From Prorocentrum cordatum (lineage: Eukaryota > Sar > Dinophyceae > Prorocentrales > Prorocentraceae), in contig CAUYUJ010012636.1 of assembly GCA_963575745.1 (NCBI GenBank), forward strand, positions 184,536 to 248,535: a DNA stretch of 64,000 nucleotides, written 5' to 3'. The number at the start of each line of letters is the position of its first letter. Position 1 is the first letter of the stretch. The notes beneath the pieces are model-generated. The model had not been told where the DNA came from and did no database searches. It saw only the letters and a list, made by a program, of their open reading frames with translations. The position numbers and the translations under genes are program-made. This document shows, piece by piece, positions 11,563 through 21,723 of the stretch.

Positions 11563-11655
11563 CCAATGCAACGATGCGACCAGCGCCGTGCGCCGCTCAC
11601 CCGTTGCGCACGCGGAGCGCGGCGCTCGGGCGCGCGCCGGGATGTCGCAGCCACA

Positions 11656-13279
11656 CTAGGTATCTGAGCTGCTGTCAGAACTGTCCGAGCAGTCGGACCC
11701 GGCGTTGCGCGCGGCCGCTACCCTCTCACTTTCGACCCGGACGCGGTCGATGTAAGCCGGGTAGGCGTTCGCCGCCCCGCCTCCACGTTCCTTCGTTACT
11801 GCGGTCGGTGCACCCTCGCGATCGATGTCATCGGCGCGCCCCCTTGCGCGCGCGAGAGGGGCGGAGGGATGTGCGCGCCGAGCGGCGCGGGCGGTCGCGG
11901 GTCGCGACCTTCGTATGTCGTGGGTGCCGAATAGGTTGGCACTGTCCACGCCTATCCTGGACAATGGGGACCGAAGGATACGCCGGGCATCCGACCCTGA
12001 GAACTGCGCGAACGGCTGAGTGCCTACTGCTGTGCCGCGCAGCAACGGAGGCAGCGCGCGCACGGCGCGCGTCGCGGCGCGCGCGCGGCACCAACACCTC
12101 CGGCGGAGTATCGACGCGCACGGCTTGTTCTTCCGCCTTGGCAACCAGAAGAGTGCCTCGTCTGCCGATATGGCCAACTCCGCCTAGCGCGTTCGGCGCG
12201 TGCGCGGATGCCCCAGCGCGCGCGCTTCCAGAGAGCGGGGCCCGCCGCGCGGCCGCGCGACAGAGTGTTGCCGCACCACCGACTGGGTAAACACTCGGAT
12301 GGTAGGCGAAGCAGGAATATGTACGTAATTAGAAACAGGGTGGATGCCACCTGCGCGACCGCTGGGTCGACTGGCGAATGCCGCGCGGCGGCCCCGCCTT
12401 TTCTTCTTCGCTGCGACCATGTAGGCCAGGTAATTGCGCAATCATAGCGTCACGAACGAAGCGCGGTTCGCGTGGCGTGTGTCCGCCGCGCCGCACAATG
12501 GCTGCCTTGGCCTTCCTGGGCGCGCGACGCGCGGCCTCGCGCGCGCGGCGGCGCGGGGGGCCGACACCGGAGCAGCCGTCTGTTGCCGAAGGCGCGTGTC
12601 CAGGCGTAGCAGCGTAGCACTTCGCACGCTGTCTGCGCGCGCCCGCAATAAAACCGGAACGCGCCCGCGCAAGAGAAAGTGCCCGACCAGCACGACAGGT
12701 CGCCCTGGGCGCACGCCGCAGATTATAGGAGTCTGCGGGCCGCGCAGGAGGGGCTGCGCGGATTGGTCGCGCCTCGCTGGGCGGCAGCGCGAGATGCCGG
12801 TCACGTCCGAGTACGTCTATCGCGAAATTGAGCCAGCACCGCGCACCGCTCTTCAAAGATTGGCGGGTGGATGGTATAGTGCTGCCCAGGACCTCCAATC
12901 GGGCCCGTTCCGCCCATTCGCGCCGCTCCTGCGCGTTGCGACGCGGCCCCCCTGGCACGGGTGGCGAGGGCGGTCCTGGCCGCGCCATCGCCCTTTCGAA
13001 TGCAGGCGCTATCGCTGTCAGGCGCTCTGGAGAACGGCTCCGCGCATCCCCGCTACGCGCGGAAGAGGGCCCCGCGGTGCACAGGCGATCGAGCTCCGAC
13101 AGGAGGGGTGCTGGCAGGACACGCAGGTCCGCGATGCACCTCAGCTGCGCCCCGACGAGATCCTGGTGGGTCTCGAACCCTTGCTCCGCCAGCGCGCTGG
13201 CCGCACGCGCGATATCGGAGGCATCCCCTGCGCGCCGGCGGGCGCGCGCGCGCACGCCGCGGGCGCGCCAGCCGAGCAA
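11656..13279 (-). pseudogene. Tyrosine recombinase, frameshifted
   Basis: Pieces lie in at least three minus frames. 13279-12600 has an N-terminal SAM-like, core-binding segment (STRQSLKSGARCWLNFAID). 12350-12270 has YIFLLRLPSECLP, whose Arg (12306-12308) suits box A. 12177-11656 has RILRSPLSRIG, then FGTHDIRRS with the H-x-x-R pair at 11920-11922 and 11911-11913, and AYPAYIDRV, whose second Tyr (11752-11754) suits the nucleophile. The enzyme would insert the circular cDNA without a DDE integrase. The C-terminus is Ser/Asp-rich. Frame changes could be decay or unrecognised introns; with the partial RNase H, decay is more likely. Confidence 0.72.
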
Positions 13280-13736
13280 CCTTTAATTCCACACTGGTGT
13301 AAATCGCGTGCGAGGCGAACCGATGCGACACTGCCTGAGCGGCGAAGACGCCGACCCGCGCCCGCGCGCGCCGCTCGCCTAGAAAACGCTTCACGCCTCT
13401 TGATATGCCGGTCACCGCGTCGCGCCCAGGGGGCGGCCCCGGGGGCGGTCGGGCCAGCGCGGCCACCCGCGCGAGTCGACGGCACTCTTCGCTCGCGCCA
13501 GCCCGATCGCACCAGCCGGCGGTTTCGCCGCCGCGCCCCTGCAGCTGCATGAGAGAACAGCAGCCATGCCGAACGCGTAGAGCCGCGGCCTCGGCCGCCG
13601 CCGCGTCGCTGAAACGCCCTGGGAAGCTACGGCGAAAGTCGCGGGCGAGCTCCATCTTGCGCAATGCCGGCTAGCGTGGCAGCCGGTTCCGCTTGCGCGC
13701 GCGCGCCCCGCGGTGCGCGCACGCGGGGCAGTCTCA

Positions 13737-14250
13737 CTAACATGCAGCACTCGCGGGCGGTGGCCCACAGCGGAAGGCCTCCGCGAGTTGCGCGCGGACC
13801 CTCTTTCCCCCCAGACGCGAGAGCAAATCCCGCTCCTCGCGGCTGGGAAGGTCGGCCAGGTTCCTTGCCGACTCCACGCGCTCTATCCACGCGTGGACCT
13901 GCCGCGGCGGCGTGGCCGCGCGCGCGTGTCTGGCGGCGCGCGGTTGCCAATCTGCCTGGAGCGCCGCTACCGCCGACCGGAATTGGTGCGCGAAAAACTT
14001 GCGGTCGCGTGACTTTGCGGCGCCCTTCCTGAAAGTGCACTCAGCGACGCTGTTGTCTGAGAAGAAGACCACGCGGCGGCCGGCGAGCGCGCGTGCCCAC
14101 GTGGACAGAGCCACGCACTGCGCCAGCATCTCGAGCGCCGCGATCTGCTGATCATTGCGGGCGCGTAATCCGCTGCACCAATCGCGTAACGCCCGACGCG
14201 CGCGCGCGCCGCGGACCGTCGCGCTGAGACCTGAGAAATTCTGCTGGCGG
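13737..14250 (-). pseudogene. RNase H remnant of the YR retroelement
   Basis: The minus frame between about 14180 and 13830 reads QQIAALEMLAQ, GRRVVFFSDNSVAECTFRKG and ARNLADLPSREERD. These match the RNase H of DIRS/YR elements: Glu in ALEML, Asp in FSDN, and Asp in the NLADLPSR signature that closes the domain. The first strand with its catalytic Asp is missing, because the A1 repeat lies where it and the RT should be. The frame continues upstream into A1, which I regard as non-coding. Function would be removal of RNA during cDNA synthesis, but the domain is incomplete here. Confidence 0.7.
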
Positions 14251-14256
14251 GGCCAT

Positions 14257-14497
14257 GTCAAATCCCGAGCGCGGGGCGCGCGCCCCAGGCACACACAGAC
14301 CTGTGGTACCTGCGCGCGGCCGCGGCGGGCAGCGGCCGCGCGCGGGGGCGCGCGGGCCTGCCCACATCGCCTGCGGCGCGCCGCGGCGCGCGCGAGCCAA
14401 GCGGCGGCGCGGCGACTGCTCGCGCCTGCGTCCGCCGCGTGCGCCTGGGGCCAGCGAATGTGTGCGATGGAACCAGGGGCCGAACTCGTTCCATACA
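14257..14497 (-). repeat. Split direct repeat A1
   Basis: 241 bp, collinear with 11185-11425 without gaps and with about five mismatches. It forms the 5' terminus of the YR element in the minus-strand sense. Confidence 0.85.
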
Positions 14498-14529
14498 AAC
14501 AAGGACGCCAGCGCGGAAAGTCCGAATAT

Positions 14530-14562
14530 CGTGTTCTCTCCCTCTGTCTCTCTCGCTCTCTT

Positions 14563-14598
<36 letters not shown>

Positions 14599-14964
14599 CA
14601 TCTCTCTCTCTCTCTCTCGCACTCTTTCGTTCTTTATATATGTGTGTAAATATACAGGTACACGTTATGTATATCTATACGTATGTTCATAGATGAGTTT
14701 GGATATGTGTATGTATGTACGTGTTCATATGTGTATGCATGTATGTATGTATTTATGCATGTGTGTATGTATGTATGTATATATGCGTGTATGTAGATAC
14801 TTATGCATATGTGCGTGAGTAGGTATACATGCATGCATGCATGGATAGTTGGAAGGGTGGATGTGTGTATATGGCTTACGTATATATGTGTGTACATATG
14901 CATGTATGGCTGTATGCGTATATATGTACATACGTACATACGTACGCACGCACGTACGTATGTA

Positions 14965-14999
<35 letters not shown>

Positions 15000-15238
15000 G
15001 TCTGTCGGTCGGTCGGTCTGTCTGTCTGCATGCATGTATGTATGTATGTATGTATGTATGTATGTATGTATGTATGTATGTATGTATGCGTTTATGCATG
15101 TATGTGTGTGTGCGTGTATGTATGTATGTATGTATGAATGTATGGATGCATGTATGTATGTTTGATGCATGCATGCCTGTATGCAGGCATGCATGCATGC
15201 ATGCATGCATGCATGTGTGTAAGTGTGTATGTTGTATG
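14530..15238. repeat. CT dinucleotide then TATG/CATG/TCTG tetranucleotide array
   Basis: (CT)n at 14537-14632, then (GTAT)n and (GCAT)n with a (GTCT)n block at 14967-15023. Frames through it encode only Tyr/Met/Cys/Val or His/Ile/Thr strings. Confidence 0.95.
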
Positions 15239-15240
15239 TC

Positions 15241-15684
15241 AGAGTGAGGGGGGCGAACGGTCATTCATTGTCCCTGGGTGCGTGGCCGAAGTGTGGATCC
15301 GTGGGGAAGATTCTGCTTGTTGATGTTGTTGTCGTTGTCCCTCCGCGACCCAGCCCGCGAACCCACCCGCGACCCACCTCGCGATCCACCCGCGACCCAA
15401 CCCGCGACCCAACCGCGACCCACCCGCAAACCACCCCGCGACCCGCTCGCGACCCACCCGCGACCCATCCGCGACCCACACCCGCGACCCACCCGCGACC
15501 CAGCCCGCAACTCACCAGCGACCCATCGTCGACCCACCCGCGACCCACCTGCGATCCAACCCGCGATTTTAACAAAAATCGGCGCCTGCGGCGACCTCGT
15601 TGTATGGGTTGAAAAATGTTGCGCCTGCGGCGGGCTTCTTCAAAGCCTCGCAGACTGCTGACGTCCCCGCCACCCCCTCACTCT
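15241..15684. repeat. Repeat unit with internal CGACCCACC minisatellite, copy 1
   Basis: Inserted in TATG repeats. It starts AGAGTGAGGGGG and ends CCCCCTCACTCT, a perfect 12-bp inverted terminus. It holds a degenerate 9-10 bp minisatellite (CGACCCACC) at 15348-15560 and a GCGCCTGCGGCG motif. The common unit runs on to about 15711 (TGCGGGGTGCTACGT). Confidence 0.8.
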
Positions 15685-15856
15685 TATCCGCAACTGCGGG
15701 GTGCTACGTCTGTATGTGTGTAGCAGTGTAGGTGTGTGTGTGTTTATGTGTATATGTGTATGTGTGTATGTATGTATGCATGTATGTATGCAGGTAAGTA
15801 GGTAGGTAGGCATGCATGTATGTATGTTTGTATGTTCGTATGTATGTATGTATATC

Positions 15857-16321
15857 AGAATGAGGGGGCCGAACGGTCATTCATTGTCCCTGGGTGCGTG
15901 GCCGAAATGTAGATCCGTGGGGAAAATTCTGCTTGTTGATGTTGTTGTCGTCGTCCCTCCGCGACCCAGCCCGCGAACCCACCCGCGACCCACCTCGCGA
16001 TCCGCCCGCGACCCAACCCGCGACCCAACCGCGACCCACCCGCGACCCACCCCGCGACCCGCTCGCGACCCACCCGTGACCCACCCGCGACCCACCCGCG
16101 ACCCACCCGCGACCCACCCGCGACCCGGCCCGCGACCCACCAGCGACCCATCGTCGACCCACCCGCGAACCACCTGCGATCCAACCCGCGACCCACCTAG
16201 ATTGTTTAACAAAAATCGGCGCCTGCGGCGACCTCGTTGTATAGGTTGAGAAATGTTGCGCCTGCGGCGGGCTTCTTCAAAGCCTCGCAGACTGCCGACG
16301 TCCCCGCCGCCCCCTCACTCT
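15857..16321. repeat. Repeat unit with internal CGACCCACC minisatellite, copy 2
   Basis: Near-copy of 15241-15684 with a slightly longer minisatellite; the left terminus has one mismatch (AGAATGAGGGGG). 15712-15856 between the copies is TATG/TGTG repeat. Confidence 0.8.
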
Positions 16322-16346
16322 TATCCGCAACTGCGGGGTGCTACGT

Positions 16347-16640
16347 ATGTATGTATGGCTGTACGCATGCGTGTGAACGTATGCATGTACGTGTGTATGT
16401 ATGGATGGATAGATAGATGTATGTATGGATGTACGTTGATAAATATGAAATGTGTACGTATGTGTGTAGCTATCTCTCTCTCTCTCTATGCCTCTTTCTC
16501 GTTCTCCTCTCTCTGGCGCTCTCTCCCTCTCTCTCTCTCTCTCTCTCGTTTGTCATCTATCTCTCTTTCTCTCTCTCTATCTCTCTCTCTCTCTCTCTCC
16601 CTCGCTTTCTGTCACTCTCTTTCTCTCTCTCTCTGTCCTG
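16347..16640. repeat. TATG then CT microsatellite
   Basis: (GTAT)n to about 16465, then (CT)n with TTTCT and GCGCT interruptions to 16640. Confidence 0.9.
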
Positions 16641-17542
16641 CGTATCCCTCGGCACGGGCGGAGCCAGACGGCTCCCCACCCTCCCACCCAAGACATCCCC
16701 CACCAGGCCCTGGAAAGGCCCCCAACAGGCACAAACGAATCCTTCGGACGCCCCCAGAAGATCCCCAAGAGGCCCCCAGAGGCCTCACGAGTGGAGATGT
16801 TCAGCCTCCTGGTGGACCTCTAGTGCGTGCGTCCTTCTCTGGCTCCACCCCGCCGCATCGAGGGTCCCAAGAAATCCCCGACAGCCCCAAGAGCGCCGCA
16901 TTACGAGCCCATGCATTCGGGCCCCAATGATCAGGATGGGTTCCGCGATCGTCGCGAGCCCTCTCTCTCTCTCTCTCTCTCTCCCTGTCTCTCTCTTTTG
17001 GGGGTCGGCGAAATAGCGTAAGCCGTTCGACTAACAATATCACAACACCCGCCAACACAAAACAATTGCCCGAGACGCACGCAGCAATTTTAAACGCGTT
17101 TCAACTACCAATATCATCGATCAATGCATCGGGAGATGTGCAGCACCCAGAGAACCGAGCGTAGTCGGCAGCACCCAGGGAGTAGCGAAGTCTCGTCTGG
17201 ATCCGCGTACAACCTTATTTTGCTGAACCTCCCCGCCCTGCAGCGCACGATAAAACGATAATTGGCGTCGCGTGACCCTCCACTCCGCTGGACCTCCCGG
17301 CAACGCAAAATAAACGAGAGTTGCGCAGCTGGCAGCTCCCAAGGGAGCAGCGAGGTCTCGTCTGGGTCCGTGTGGCACATCACTCCGTTGGAACCCCCAG
17401 GATGACACGAGAGTGGGGACAGCTCGGCAGTCGGCAGCTCCGGCAACGAGAGAGGAAGAGGGGGAGGTGGAGGAGGACGAGGAGGAGAGGTTGGGAGGCG
17501 GGAGGAACGCGCTTGGAGCAAGCAGTGCTCTAGTCAAAATGT
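16641..17542. other. Unique DNA, small CT run, no gene recognised
   Basis: 16700-16810 has a few CCAAGAGG words. 16959-16996 is (CT)n. 17140-17400 contains two diverged copies of a segment of about 130 bp (AGCAGCGAGGTCTCGTCTGG / GTAGCGAAGTCTCGTCTGG). No convincing frame. Confidence 0.5.
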
Positions 17543-17752
17543 TGGACGCCCAAAATGGGCACCGAAAAAATGGGTACAATGCCCAACAGCAAATGTTGTT
17601 CCAAACCAACAGCGGCCGCTGTTGGGCAAGCGGCCTTCTGTCTCGAATGGACACAGGCCGCGGCGGCGTGGACAGCGAATCCTGTTCAGAATGAACAGGA
17701 ACTGCTGTTGGGCATCGTACCCATTCTTTCTGTGCCCATCTCGGGCGTCCAG
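17543..17752. mobile_element. Fold-back TIR element
   Basis: Termini pair over about 45 bp with few mismatches: GGACGCCCAAAATGGGCACC on the left and, inverted, GGACGCCCGAGATGGGCACA on the right, continuing through AATGGGTAC and GCCCAACAGC. An inner perfect palindrome CCAACAGCGGCCGCTGTTGG lies near 17602-17622. No coding capacity. It lies about 130 bp downstream (minus sense) of a candidate exon. Confidence 0.8.
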
Positions 17753-17875
17753 AAAAATGAGAGCCCAACCTGAGGACGGGCGGGGAAGAACCACATCTGC
17801 AAGCACGGCCAGCCGCTGCGTCGGCCGCCCTCCTCGCGCGGTCCTTTTCGGCGCGCCGGCGGAGCCCCCTATGCC

Positions 17876-18022
17876 CAGGTAGACGATCTTGTCCAGGTCC
17901 AGCAGAAAGCACAGGCCGAGCGCGTTGAGGATGAGGTCGATCTTGAGCGTCGTGAAGGTCAAGAATACGCCCCCTCCCTGCCCGACGCTGAGCTCCCGCC
18001 ACACACAGCACGTGAAGCACAC
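17876..18022 (-). CDS. Candidate exon: membrane-protein segment
   Basis: The minus frame gives LTFTTLKIDLILNALGLC then FLLDLDKIVYLG, a hydrophobic helix with GC-ending codons. The pattern (Leu-Ile-Leu-Asn-Ala...Leu-Asp) resembles a segment I associate with dinoflagellate multi-pass membrane proteins, but that is recollection, not a search. The boundaries are uncertain: a GT (GATC|GTCTACC) or GC (CTGG|GCATAG) donor is possible at the 3' end. The protein is unidentified. It lies on the same strand as the other candidate exons between 22.6 and 52.5 kb. Confidence 0.4.
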
Positions 18023-18029
18023 TTGCTAA

Positions 18030-18239
18030 ATATCCCACATGCCCTTTTGGGCAGCGAGAACATGGGGGTAGGGGGAGGGGAGAAGGCTTCTTAGAAGGAG
18101 GCTGCCCCCTAGAAGGCGCTGGCCTTACATCTGCAATCCGCCGATCCCTTGGGGTTCATCGGCGTTTCCCCCAGGAGCCCGGTCAGGTCGATTTGGAGGG
18201 GGGGGCTGTCTCCCCGGGCGGCCCAGGGGGGGGCATTGA
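18030..18239. other. No gene recognised
   Basis: Short unique GC-rich stretch with AGAAGGAGGCTGCCCCCTAGAAGG words. Nothing assignable. Confidence 0.4.
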
Positions 18240-18770
18240 GGGCCTCAAAACGGGCCAAGACGGTCCACGATGGCCCCGAGTCGCCGAAACATCGCCCCAA
18301 GATGCCCAAGATGGCCTCCAGACGACCAAGAGGGCCCCAAGAGGCCAAAATTGCTGGCTGTCATTTGTTTGTTTCAAGGTTTTTGGATTTCTCATCTTTT
18401 GGGGCTTTCGACGCTCGAAGACGGCCCAAGAGGCCTCCAAGACCGCCCCAAGATGGCCCAAGAGGCCCCCAGGAACGCCCCAAGACGGCCCAAGCGGGTC
18501 CCAAGACGGCCCAAGAGGGCTCAAGATAGCCTAAGAGGGCCCCAAGAGGGCCCACAAGAGGAGCCCAAGAAGGGGACCTCGAACCAAAAATTCTAGCTTT
18601 CCGCCCCAAGAGGCCCCCGTGAGGCCCCCAGAAGGCCCCCAAGGGACCCCAAGAGGCCCCCAAGAGACCCTCCAGAGGCGCAAAAGACGCCCCAAGAGGC
18701 CCCAAAACGGCCCCCCAGAGGCCTCCGAACTGCCTCGGGCAGGCATCCGAAAGGCTTCTCACGAGATCCC
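18240..18770. repeat. CCAAGAGGCCC degenerate tandem repeat
   Basis: Short words such as GGCCCCAAGAGG, GACGGCCCAAG and GGCCTCCAAGA tile this stretch. The open frames on both strands are repeat by-products. Confidence 0.75.
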
Positions 18771-19463
18771 AACGAACATCCAAGAGGCCTCTGAACCACA
18801 ACCCAGGTACGGTGGCGAGATGGGCCGAAGGCCACTAGATAGGAATACAAGCATAAGTCACGCAGCACCCAGACGCCGCAACAACGACTCTCCCCCAAGG
18901 GGTCGGCGTCGCGGCGTAAGCCTAAGAATCTATAGATGCGGCCCGCGCCTTCAAAGACGCAGGGGTGCTCCTGAGAGACCTTTCCCCCTCCCCTGCGTTT
19001 TCGGCCTCCGGGGACCCTCGCACGGCCCCGGGACCGCCAAAGGACGACTCCGGAGGAAGAGCCGGCCCCGGAGAGGGGGAGTGCTCGAGACCTCCGGGGG
19101 CCGAGGCCGCGAAACGAGTCACGACGCCGAGGGCCGGAGGGGGGGGGATGTGCGCAGCCCCTACAGGGGGCAACATCATCCAGGCCTGCGCGTGGCCGAC
19201 CTCTGGACCGGAGGCGTGGCCCGAGCTCAGTGCTGCGGCCCCTGCCCGGCTCCCACGCCGCGGTCCCCTCGCGCGTGGACTGGCAGCAGCCGGCAGCTCG
19301 GCGTCGCCATCCTGCATCATCCTCTCCGCCCCGCAGCCACACCACACCACCATCGTCGCCGCGGTCACCTTCATCTTCGACGCCGCCAACACGTCATCGT
19401 CATCGTCGTCAACACCAATGTCGCCGTCGCTGTCGCATCGTCGCCGCTACCGTCGTTTAACGG
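18771..19463. other. GC-rich unique DNA, no gene established
   Basis: Several overlapping open frames on both strands with no recognisable domain. 19380-19450 is a short CGT/CAT-rich run. Confidence 0.4.
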
Positions 19464-19596
19464 GCGAAGAACGGTATAAAATAAACTTTTTCGCTGTCGG
19501 GGGCGCCTGTCCCAGGGCGGCTAGAAAGTTTATACCCTTAAGCCCAGGGACAGGCGCCCCCGACAGCGAAAAAGTTTATGTTATACCGTTCTTCGC
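19464..19596. mobile_element. Long hairpin / fold-back element
   Basis: Left arm 19464-19518 and right arm 19542-19596 are complementary over about 55 bp with two mismatches. The arms run GCGAAGAACGGTATAAAATA on to GGGGGCGCCTGTCCC. The 23-bp spacer includes AAAGTTTATACCCTTAA. Non-coding MITE-like unit or recent inverted duplication. Confidence 0.85.
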
Positions 19597-20829
19597 TCGC
19601 TGAGTCGTCGTAGCCCAATGTGGTGATCGCGGCACGCCCGCTGCCGATCCCCTCCTCCCCCTATCTCGCTCTTCGAGGTGGGCGAATCGGAGGGAACTTT
19701 GGCAAGGGTAAAATCGGCCGTATGCAGCCGGTTTCCCGGGCGCCTGGAGGCGCCGGGAGCGACCGTGTGTCGAGGAGGGTGTCCAGAGGTTTGGCCGAAA
19801 CCAGCCGCGGGCTGCAGCTTCCGCACCCCCTCCCATTTCCAAGACGCCCCGTTCGTCTCTCCCTAACTCTGCCCCAAGGTCGGCGGGCCGCCCGAAGGAC
19901 CATGGGGGCCCAGGAACCACAAACCAGCCCCGCCGGGAAGGTCATCAATCCGCTGGGCTCGCTTGACCTGGTCCTCGCTGGACAGCGTGGCGGGTGGCTT
20001 CGGGGCCAACCGAGCATCAAGGCACAGCGACGTTCCGCAGCGGCTTGCCTTGGTCGCCGAGCTTCGCGCACCGCGCGCCGCGAGGCGCGACGCGCGGTGG
20101 TCTTCGCGCCCTCGCGCCGCCCCCTGGAGCCAAGGCAACTCTCCAATCCAGACCGCCGCGAGGCGCGAAGCGGAGCTCATCTTCGCACGCCCTCGGGTGA
20201 CACAGCTGAATCAATCAAAGACTCAACTGTGCGATATCAAACTCTCTCGATGTATGCTGGGTGCGCCTGGCCCGTTGGAGCGTGCTTCAGTCGAGGAATC
20301 TCCCTCTCGACACCCCGAGCCAAGAACGCATACGGATGGAGACAAATCGCTCTGCTCACATTACACATGCACCGCAAGCGCTGCACTCTTCGTGCGCCCC
20401 CGGGTGACACAGCGGAATCAAGCCACCAACGCGGCGCGGCATATCACGAGGTAAGCCGAGGCGCTTACGCGCGACCCTACGCCGGGAGGCGCGCGCGCGA
20501 ACGTCCGCGCGACCCCCTGTTCTAGCGGAAAGGAAGCCGCCGACACGGCCATCGGTAGACAAGCGCGTCCAACCACTCGCGGTGTAGCTGCTCGGACATG
20601 GCCTGGATCCGCAGCGGGGGATCTACGATCCATCGCATCGAGGCAAGCATGCATTGTGCCTGACGCTTCCTGGGGAGACCCGCAGGCACCGACACCGATG
20701 CTCCCCGCGCCAATCCCAGGGAGCGTTCTGACAGGAAGCTCGAGGCGACGAGGGCCTCCCAGGAGGCTCAAGAAGGGGAAGACGGGCGAAGGGTCGCGGC
20801 ATGGTTTTCCTTTCCTCCTCTGAGAACAA
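19597..20829. other. Unique DNA, possible minus-strand exon near 19880-20010
   Basis: A minus frame reads TLSSEDQVKRAQRIDDLPGG then GLWFLGPHG, plausible protein but without supported splice sites. Two diverged copies of GCGCC(C)CCGGGTGACACAGC-like sequence lie at about 20190 and 20395. No other gene recognised. Confidence 0.35.
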
Positions 20830-21306
20830 GCACTTTGCTCCTCCTCCTTTTCCTTTCCTCCTCCTCCTTTTCCTTTCCTCCTTTCCTTTCCTCTTTCCCT
20901 CCTCTTTTCCGTTCCTCCTCTGAGAGCGCGCTCGGTGAACTTGGGTGGCTGGCTCGCCACGGCTCTGCCCTCCCCTCTCCCGCCGGCGCCCCAGCACCTC
21001 CCCTGGCCAGCCGACCCCCCGCGACCGAGCCAGAGCAGGAAGCAGGCGACGGAGGCCCTCGCCAGCACGGCCAGCAGGCCCACGAGGCGGGCTCGCGGGA
21101 GAGGGGGGGGCGGGGGCAGCAGGGGGCGGCCTCCTCCTCCTCCTCCTCCTCCTCCTCCTCCTCCTCCTCCTCCTCTTCCTCCTCTTCCTCCTCCTCCTCC
21201 TCCTCCTCCTCCTCCTCCTCCTCCTCCTCCTCCTCCTCCTCCTCCTCCTCCTCCTCCTCCTCCTCCTCCTCCTCCTCCTCCTCCTCCTCCTCCTCCTCCT
21301 CCTCCT
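20830..21306. repeat. TCC/TTCC pyrimidine arrays
   Basis: 20834-20920 is CTCCTCCTTTTCCTTTCC repeat. 21130-21306 is nearly pure (TCC)n. The GC-rich DNA between them has open frames on both strands but nothing recognisable. Confidence 0.9.
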
Positions 21307-21553
21307 CGGGGGGGGGGCGCAGGGCCAGGGGAAGCCGGGGGGGGAAGGCCGAGCAGGGCAGAGAGAGGGGCCACGGAAGCCGGGGCACGGACCCGGACGT
21401 ACACGGGCGGGCCCGTCTGGGAGGGAGGCCCCGGGCGCGGCGCGGCGCCCGCGCGGTGGCCGCGCCAGGGTCGCCCGCGCGGTTCGCCGCCATAGAGCAT
21501 CCTCGGCGGCGCGCCCTGGGGTGGAAGGCAGAGGGGGCGGGCCTCCTATGAGC

Positions 21554-21723
21554 GGGCGACGAAATCTATACATATCCACTGCTCCCTGGCCAGGCCCATC
21601 CTCAACCTCGCAGCGGTGTATATGCCACGCCCTCCTGGCTTGGCCAGGAGGGCGCATACACAGCTCCTGGGTTCAAGATGGGCATGGTCAGGGAGCAGTG
21701 GATATGTATAGATTTCGTCGCCC
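21554..21723. mobile_element. TIR element family 2, copy 1
   Basis: Termini of about 46 bp pair with only a few mismatches, beginning GGGCGACGAAATCTATACAT on the left and inverted on the right. The centre carries a second inverted repeat around GCTTGGCCAGGAGGGCGCAT, shared with 44266-44430. No ORF. Confidence 0.85.

Larger units (their letters stand above)
11019..14497 (-). mobile_element. YR (tyrosine recombinase) retroelement with split direct repeats, RT missing
   Basis: Read on the minus strand the order is A1 (14497-14257), internal region, B1 (11562-11435), A2 (11425-11185), B2 (11146-11019). A1-ORFs-B1-A2-B2 is the terminal structure of PAT/Ngaro-type tyrosine-recombinase retrotransposons, which integrate through a circular intermediate. 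The internal region carries an RNase H remnant, then recombinase motifs, in the order usual for this class (RT-RNase H-recombinase). At about 3.5 kb it is short for the class because no RT or gag is present; RNase H begins about 100 bp after A1. A1/A2 differ at about 5 of 241 positions and B1/B2 at 1 of 128, so the copy looks fairly young although its frames are broken. Confidence 0.82.

Noticed and set aside
11019-14497. Simple local tandem duplication instead of a mobile element
   Set aside because: The A1-internal-B1-A2-B2 order with recombinase and RNase H motifs fits the YR retroelement plan much better.
14640-15240. Cys/Tyr/Val/Met-rich and His/Thr/Ile-rich peptides
   Set aside because: All frames of a TATG/CATG tetranucleotide array are open; not genes.
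15348-16195. CRISPR-like regular array of CGACCCACC units
   Set aside because: Units are 9-10 bp with no unique spacers and no Cas genes; the context is eukaryotic. It is a minisatellite.
20768-21657. Poly-Glu, poly-Gly and poly-Ser proteins
   Set aside because: Derived from the (TCC)n array; each reading frame gives a different homopolymer.
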